A stretch of DNA of 64,000 bases, taken from positions 5,049,488 through 5,113,487 of the forward strand of contig CM035358.1 in the NCBI GenBank assembly GCA_020137815.1, given 5' to 3'. Below the pieces are notes generated by a model. That model was not told where the DNA came from and did no database searches. It worked only from the letters and a program-made list of their open reading frames with translations. Source of the DNA: Hormiphora californensis (Eukaryota; Ctenophora; Tentaculata; Cydippida; Pleurobrachiidae). The position numbers and the translations under genes were made by a program. This document shows, piece after piece, positions 59,002-64,000 of this stretch. How positions within the stretch are numbered: position 1 is the first letter of the stretch; each line of letters starts with the position of its first letter.

Positions 59002-59007
59002 TTTATT
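59002..59007 (-). promoter_or_regulatory. Poly(A) signal of the MATH/BTB gene
   Basis: AATAAA on the minus strand, about 60 bp after the stop. Confidence 0.55.
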
Positions 59008-59067
59008 TAGAAAATCGTACATATATTACTGTTTGTGGATCAATGAATCCCAATTTTCTCAGCATCT

Positions 59068-60756
59068 CTAGTGTCCCTGAGTTGAGATATCTTCTTTTCC
59101 CTCAACATTTTCCCCAAGATTCCTCCTAGCCAGTGAGAAGGGTCTCTTCTCAGAGCACGGCCATGTAGAGCTTACAATCTTGATCCAGTGGTTCCTTGCC
59201 ACCGTAGCTAGTGTCCCATCGCCTTGTATCAGCTTTATGCTGTCCATCATTTTGTCTGCCTCTTTTCTGTCTTCATCTGTCTGCTTACTCTCCTCGTCTA
59301 AAGCAGTCATCAATTGGCAACAAACTTCTGAGCTGGTGATCGGTTCTAAGGCCTCTGTTAATAAAGTCATCATTTCTTGATCGCAAAGGGAGAAGTTGAA
59401 GTTTTCCAACCAGTAGTTTAGCAGTGGGATCTCTTTACCAACCATCAGAAGAATCAGAAGCTGCTTCATGAATTCACCTACAAGATCAAATTCTACTAAC
59501 ATGGCCATTAGAAGATCCAAATGTGATCGCTTTGTTATTACTGTCACTAGTGGAAAAAGGTGAAACTGAAACTTAGTTTTGTTTTGTGGCGTGTACGAAA
59601 AGAGGTAACTCAGAAGACTCCAATCTGCATAATTTGTAGCGGATTCCAGTGCTAGAACAGCATAGTCCCAGTAACCACAAAAATCTTCCAATGGCTTCGG
59701 GAGATTTGTTTTGAAAAATTCGATAATGCCTTTTTTTGCCCAGTCAACTTTAAAAACAGCAACCATTTTTACAAAATCGCTGAAAACTTTGAAGTCAGTT
59801 GTTTTAGATAGCATTTCATTTCTTCCAGTGTAAAAAGCATCGACAAAGATTCGAACGGAGTTAGGATCGAAGTCAGAAACATCATGGTCTAATTCTCCCT
59901 CTTCCTTAATGAATTCCTTCAAAACAAGAGAGTTTTCAGCTAGAATATAGCTATTGAGAGGAATTTTACTGTTGTCTTTCAGAGAGAAGATTCCATCCGC
60001 AGGAAGTGAAAGATACTCTCTCCCAAAGTTGAATCCTTTTTGAATCTCTGCCTTGTAAGCAAATGGTTGATCGTGTACCAAAAATGTAACAACCGATAGT
60101 GGATTAACCCAATTCACGAACAAGATTTCTTCGCCCAAGTCTCCAAACTTTGTCTCAACTATATCTCGTCCTCGCACGGTTATCACTACCGCTCCACTGG
60201 GAAGATTCGATTCAAGTTTACCTTCTTTGTTGAACTTTTTTACCACGAATTTTATATCTCCGTGAGAGCGTTGACCTTCAGCTATCCAACAAGATTCGTT
60301 TCCATGATGTCTGGTAGTTTTCATTTTGATGAAATCCTTCAACAGTCGATGAAAAATCACCAAATTTGATTTAGCTTCAGTAATATCCGATGGTCCCAAA
60401 TAGGTATCCTTGATTGTAATATCAGCTTCGATGGTAAACATTTCTTTTCCAACAAGGTCTTTCCATGGTAGGAATTTGGGCCAACCCCGTCCTCTCTTGC
60501 TTTTATTAGAGTACTTATAACTTATATTCTTTTTGACCCCTGAACATTTTTCGCTTAGAGAAAATGATGTCACACACATCCATTCCTTTATTGACTGTAA
60601 TGGTTCACATGCCAGATATGCTTCTAAAAAATCATCAATTTCCGACACATTAAAATACCAGACAAACTCTCCAAAAATGTTTTTCTCGCTGTCAGTGAAG
60701 TTAGAACCGATAGAAGAAGTCGTAAACTCCGCGGAGATAGTTTTGGTCATTTCCAT
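59068..60756 (-). CDS. MATH/BTB domain protein, intronless
   Basis: 562 codons in one exon. The N-terminal MATH-like region (about residues 28-120) has EFVWYFNVSEIDDF and GWPKFLPWKDLVGKEMFTIE. The BTB-like region (about 255-330) has DNSKIPLNSYILAENSLVLK and FDPNSVRIFVDAFYTG. A helical C-terminal half follows with no clear Kelch or TRAF part. Proteins of this class recruit substrates to cullin-3 ubiquitin ligases or pair through BTB; the BTB core is diverged, so the role is uncertain. Lack of introns, while its neighbours have many, suggests a retrocopy or a lineage-expanded family. The start is the first ATG of the frame at 60756. Confidence 0.78.
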   Translation of the reverse strand: MEMTKTISAEFTTSSIGSNFTDSEKNIFGEFVWYFNVSEIDDFLEAYLACEPLQSIKEWMCVTSFSLSEKCSGVKKNISYKYSNKSKRGRGWPKFLPWKDLVGKEMFTIEADITIKDTYLGPSDITEAKSNLVIFHRLLKDFIKMKTTRHHGNESCWIAEGQRSHGDIKFVVKKFNKEGKLESNLPSGAVVITVRGRDIVETKFGDLGEEILFVNWVNPLSVVTFLVHDQPFAYKAEIQKGFNFGREYLSLPADGIFSLKDNSKIPLNSYILAENSLVLKEFIKEEGELDHDVSDFDPNSVRIFVDAFYTGRNEMLSKTTDFKVFSDFVKMVAVFKVDWAKKGIIEFFKTNLPKPLEDFCGYWDYAVLALESATNYADWSLLSYLFSYTPQNKTKFQFHLFPLVTVITKRSHLDLLMAMLVEFDLVGEFMKQLLILLMVGKEIPLLNYWLENFNFSLCDQEMMTLLTEALEPITSSEVCCQLMTALDEESKQTDEDRKEADKMMDSIKLIQGDGTLATVARNHWIKIVSSTWPCSEKRPFSLARRNLGENVEGKEDISTQGH

Positions 60757-61070
60757 ATTACAGCTATAGAGTATGGTAATTATTATGAAATGATAAAGCT
60801 AACCTAATAATTTAAAGAGAGTCTAAAAATTTCTCACTTTCTCAGTAATACAAGTCACAACGAAGCTAGCAGCACATAAACATTATCTTTCAAAGAGCAC
60901 TGCATCTCATATTTCTGGAGGCGTGTCCCTTATCACTTTTCTATTTCCAGAGTGGGAACTTATTCAGTACAATATACTGGAACTACTATGCATACAAACT
61001 GAAATCAGATAGATCGAAAAAACATAACTCATTCATAGAGGGGGTAGGAGCACCGGGAGGTAATGAATAA

Positions 61071-61094
61071 ACACACACACACACACACACACAT
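61071..61094. repeat. (AC)n microsatellite
   Basis: About twelve AC units. Confidence 0.9.
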
Positions 61095-61157
61095 TGAGCA
61101 AAGAGTTTAAATTGAACGCCCGGCTTCCAATCCAGAAACAGAGAGTATCGTTACAAA

Positions 61158-61950
61158 TAGTAGAGTCGATAACTACATCGACCTCTCCCAATTGTTCCAG
61201 TTTTTGTCACATCAGTTTGGAGCCTCGACACGACCTCTAAACAGGTGTTACTTTTTCACAAACTGTTTTCATCTTGGTGTAATCAGCAGTTGAAATGTTG
61301 TTGATCATAACAAAAACCTGACTAAATTTTTTCAACTTGGGGTAAAACCATGGGTGTCAAAAGTTAGCTCTAGGTCGCCTGAGTAACCATCCGGAGACTC
61401 CAAGAGATATTTCAAGCCGTTCTCCTGTAATCATTAATCCCGGTAGAGCACATATTTGAGTATGGACGTACGTGCAATTGCCTACAACCTCAACTTTAAT
61501 GTATAACGTTAATGTGCGTCTCTCTCTTTTCTCCCCCTTGAGAAAGAGTTATCTCGCGCGGCGCAACCGCACGTGCGGTTTTTCCAGAGAGAGTGAGAGA
61601 CATACAATAACATGTAAACAGCCTGCCAGCGCTCACGTACGTCCGCATTGTATTTTTTTCTCCACCGGGATTAATGATTACGGGAGAACGGCTTGAAATA
61701 TCTCTTAGAGTCTCCGGATGGTTACTCAGGGGACCTAGAGCTAACTTTTGACACCCATGGTTTTACCCCAAGTTGAAAAAATTTAGTCAGGTTTTTGTTA
61801 TGATCAGCTACATTTCAACTGCTGATTACACCAAGATGAAAACAGTTTGTGAAAAAGTAACACCTGTTTAGAGGTCGTGTCGAGGCTCCAAACAGATGTG
61901 ACAAAAACTGGAACAATTGGGAGAGGTCGATGTAGTTATCGACTCTACTA
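61158..61950. mobile_element. 793-bp palindromic MITE, second copy
   Basis: Same length, ends and order as 7078-7870, with few differences, so both moved recently. The flanks give only a weak duplication (AAA). Confidence 0.92.
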
Positions 61951-63549
61951 AAAAACATTAGTCACGCAGTCACCACCCCTACACTGTTATAGCCGTGCGC
62001 AGCGCGGCTAAACGAAGCCCGTGTAGATAATAGGGGATTTCATCACCAAACAAAAACCTTGTCCTGGTGTCTGAAACGCAATGGAAGGGGAACGAAGTAA
62101 CCATGTCCTCTTGCTGGCTATATTTTATTATTTTGTATATTATGGGGTTCAGGTGATTCCACGAAACCTGCCCAAGCATCGGATGTCCGGCACTTAGGCA
62201 GTTATGAGTTCTTTGAAAGTTTAAAACACAGATACATCTCGTCATCTCGTCCGTTAAAATCTCGTTGCATTACCTGTATAGTATATTTGTATCAATCCCC
62301 CTTGATATCATGTACACTGGATAAATTCCCAATTCCCAATCGTTTTCAGCTACACAGTGCACACGGGTATGTATCACATGATCACGATTGCACAATTGTA
62401 AATTGGCTTACAGCAGCAGGGGTACCGTGCAGCTGATCTAACCACCCCCTCAAATCACCCCTCTGCAGCTGAATCGTTCCAAAATAGTGACATACATAGT
62501 GACATACACCTGAAAATAGCACGTGCACTGATCTGCTCTTGCATAGTGGGCAGGTAGATCTTGAATGTGATCTGTCCATTTTCTCTCTCTCTGCAGGGGG
62601 GATGCACATTGCAGATAGCAGGGTGACGTGAAGTTTGTTGTGTGCTTCCTTTTATTTAATATCACTAACCCTTTCCGCGTTAATTGGCTTGAGTTAATTG
62701 GCGGGAGCCGTACCTATGGGTCAAGTAAAAGTATTGTTTTCAAGTATTCAACAAGTTTATTAAAATTGTAGAAAGTACGGTAGTAGCCGTTAGTAGCCCT
62801 AGGTACGTCCGTTTTTCCTAAAGCTGTATAGTTAGTTATTTTTCATGTCTCCAATATAACTTTATCTTGGTAAAAACAATCTGGATCTGGTAGCTTAGTT
62901 GCGTGGTGTCTGTATTCTAAAAAGTCTCCGGTATTGTCTACACTCTGTAAGAGCTGCTGTCTGTCCTATTTTGTCTGTGTATTTGTGTATGTTGGGCGTT
63001 GGTGACACTAGAAACTTAATCGTTAGTAGATAGATTGCCTATTCATTGCTGAAATCAATTTCCTGTCATCTACCGGTATAGCTACCCAGTTCAATTTAAT
63101 TCTTGTTCACCATTTTATCTCCCTCTAGTTGTGTTCGTACCCTTTTGGTATTTCATGCATTTTTCAATTCTCCTAATGGTTTTTTACTTATAAAACGATT
63201 CTGGATCTAAGTTCATGTCTGCCTTTATCCCTTCATCATTTCCGCCAAAAAACCTAATGCAATGTACACGGCCCTCAACCCTCACATCCACATTCCACCT
63301 TTTTTGGAGATAAAATTATTGTCCACTTGACCAGCACTTCCGTACCACATCAAAACGTTCTGCATAATTCACAAGCTGCTTTAGTACTCGCTCCTGGGGC
63401 CAGTTCAAGTCATTATTCTGTCGACAGTCAGCAACAGCTTATTTTCAATTCTTTCTATCTAGCTTCATTATATTTCTAAGTCATCCTTATTCCTCCTTTT
63501 TCTCTAACTTCATCCACACACTATCAGCTCCAAACTCCATCCTACTCTT
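61951..63549. other. Intergenic or upstream intron
   Basis: No coding exon, RNA gene or mobile element that I can support. Confidence 0.5.
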
Positions 63550-63807
63550 CTCTAACTAAGCTTAGATAAGGTCCCACCCACCTTCTAATCCACCCTTTCG
63601 TCTCCTGTAGCTAAGCTCCAGCTTTATAAAATCTCTAACCCACCGTTCCCTCTCCTCTAGCTAAGCTCCCACCCACCTTCTAACCCACCCTTTCGTCTCC
63701 TGTAGCTATCCTCCAGCTTTATAAAATCTCTAACCCACCCTTCCCTTTTCTGTAGCTAAGCTCCCACCCACGTCCCACCTTCTAACCCACCCTTCCCTTT
63801 CCTGTAG
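63550..63807 (+). repeat. About 50-bp tandem repeat of a splice acceptor, five copies
   Basis: Strings such as CCCTTTCGTCTCCTGTAG|CTAAGCTCC end at 63610, 63660, 63705, 63755 and 63807. The array has an alternating two-unit structure. The last copy is followed by the exon that holds the ATG at 63833. Confidence 0.92.
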
Positions 63808-63832
63808 CTAAGCTCCCTACAATCTCGCCAAG

Positions 63833-63928
63833 ATGTTTAAGCCCGAGGAAGAATGCGCGGCCCACGCCGTCAAGACCTTCACTGAATTCAACACTTTCTT
63901 CATGCACTGCTCCAGGCGATTCCAACAG
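63833..63928 (+). CDS. First coding exon of an unidentified gene leaving the right edge
   Basis: ATG at 63833 opens 32 codons (MFKPEEECAAHAVKTF, then CSRRFQQ) ending phase 0 at CAACAG|GTAAGC. AAG before the ATG is a favourable start context. An acceptor at 63807 precedes it, so the 5' UTR is spliced. I do not recognise the protein from this short part. Confidence 0.55.
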
Positions 63929-64000
63929 GTAAGCTGCAGATGAAATATTATTTTATTATAAACCCGGGTTTGTTGATGTTATAACAGTGGGAACCGGGAC

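Overview
The window is nuclear DNA from an invertebrate animal. The evidence is GT-AG introns throughout, conserved animal genes (MCM3, a GARNL3-type Rap-GAP/CNH protein, a class A GPCR, a Ly6/uPAR protein, a MATH/BTB protein), long GA/CT microsatellites, and many DNA-transposon and LINE remnants. I cannot assign a phylum from the sequence alone.

Layout: 1-2662 is a composite element built on 163-bp tandem repeats, lying in an intron of MCM3. MCM3 (minus strand, 13728 to 2678 and on past the left edge) has ten exons here. Its 7.2-kb intron (5132-12387) holds a 4.6-kb unit with terminal inverted repeats and an 8-bp target duplication that carries a CHST15-like sulfotransferase gene (+), itself split by a 793-bp MITE. 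The same intron also holds a 5'-truncated LINE with a 10-bp target duplication. From 16766 to 24629 a small basic protein of unknown family is encoded in five exons (+). It converges on GARNL3 (minus, 50489 to 25260), which I could assemble completely: 23 coding exons, all phases consistent, 1021 codons. GARNL3 introns contain a second copy of the composite element (31108-32731), a GPCR gene on the opposite strand (33611-34902), MITEs, and about 3.7 kb (40085-43825) made almost only of homopolymer runs that I regard as a sequencing or consensus artefact. From 51.4 to 57.1 kb lie a partial first exon and then a full four-exon Ly6/uPAR-domain gene (+), whose introns host a 1.27-kb foldback element and a LINE ORF1. 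At 59.1-60.8 kb is an intronless MATH/BTB gene (minus), then the second copy of the 793-bp MITE, and finally the first coding exon of a gene leaving the right edge.

The most striking recurring pattern is that tandem repeats of 11-56 bp sit exactly on exon-intron junctions and repeat the splice site itself. Acceptors are repeated in MCM3 (3 copies), GARNL3 exon 17 (2 copies), GARNL3 exon 20 (about 68 copies), the Ly6 gene exon 3 (2 copies) and the gene at 63.8 kb (5 copies). The donor of GARNL3 exon 10 is repeated three to four times. The second candidate of note is the sulfotransferase gene apparently carried as cargo of a DNA transposon.
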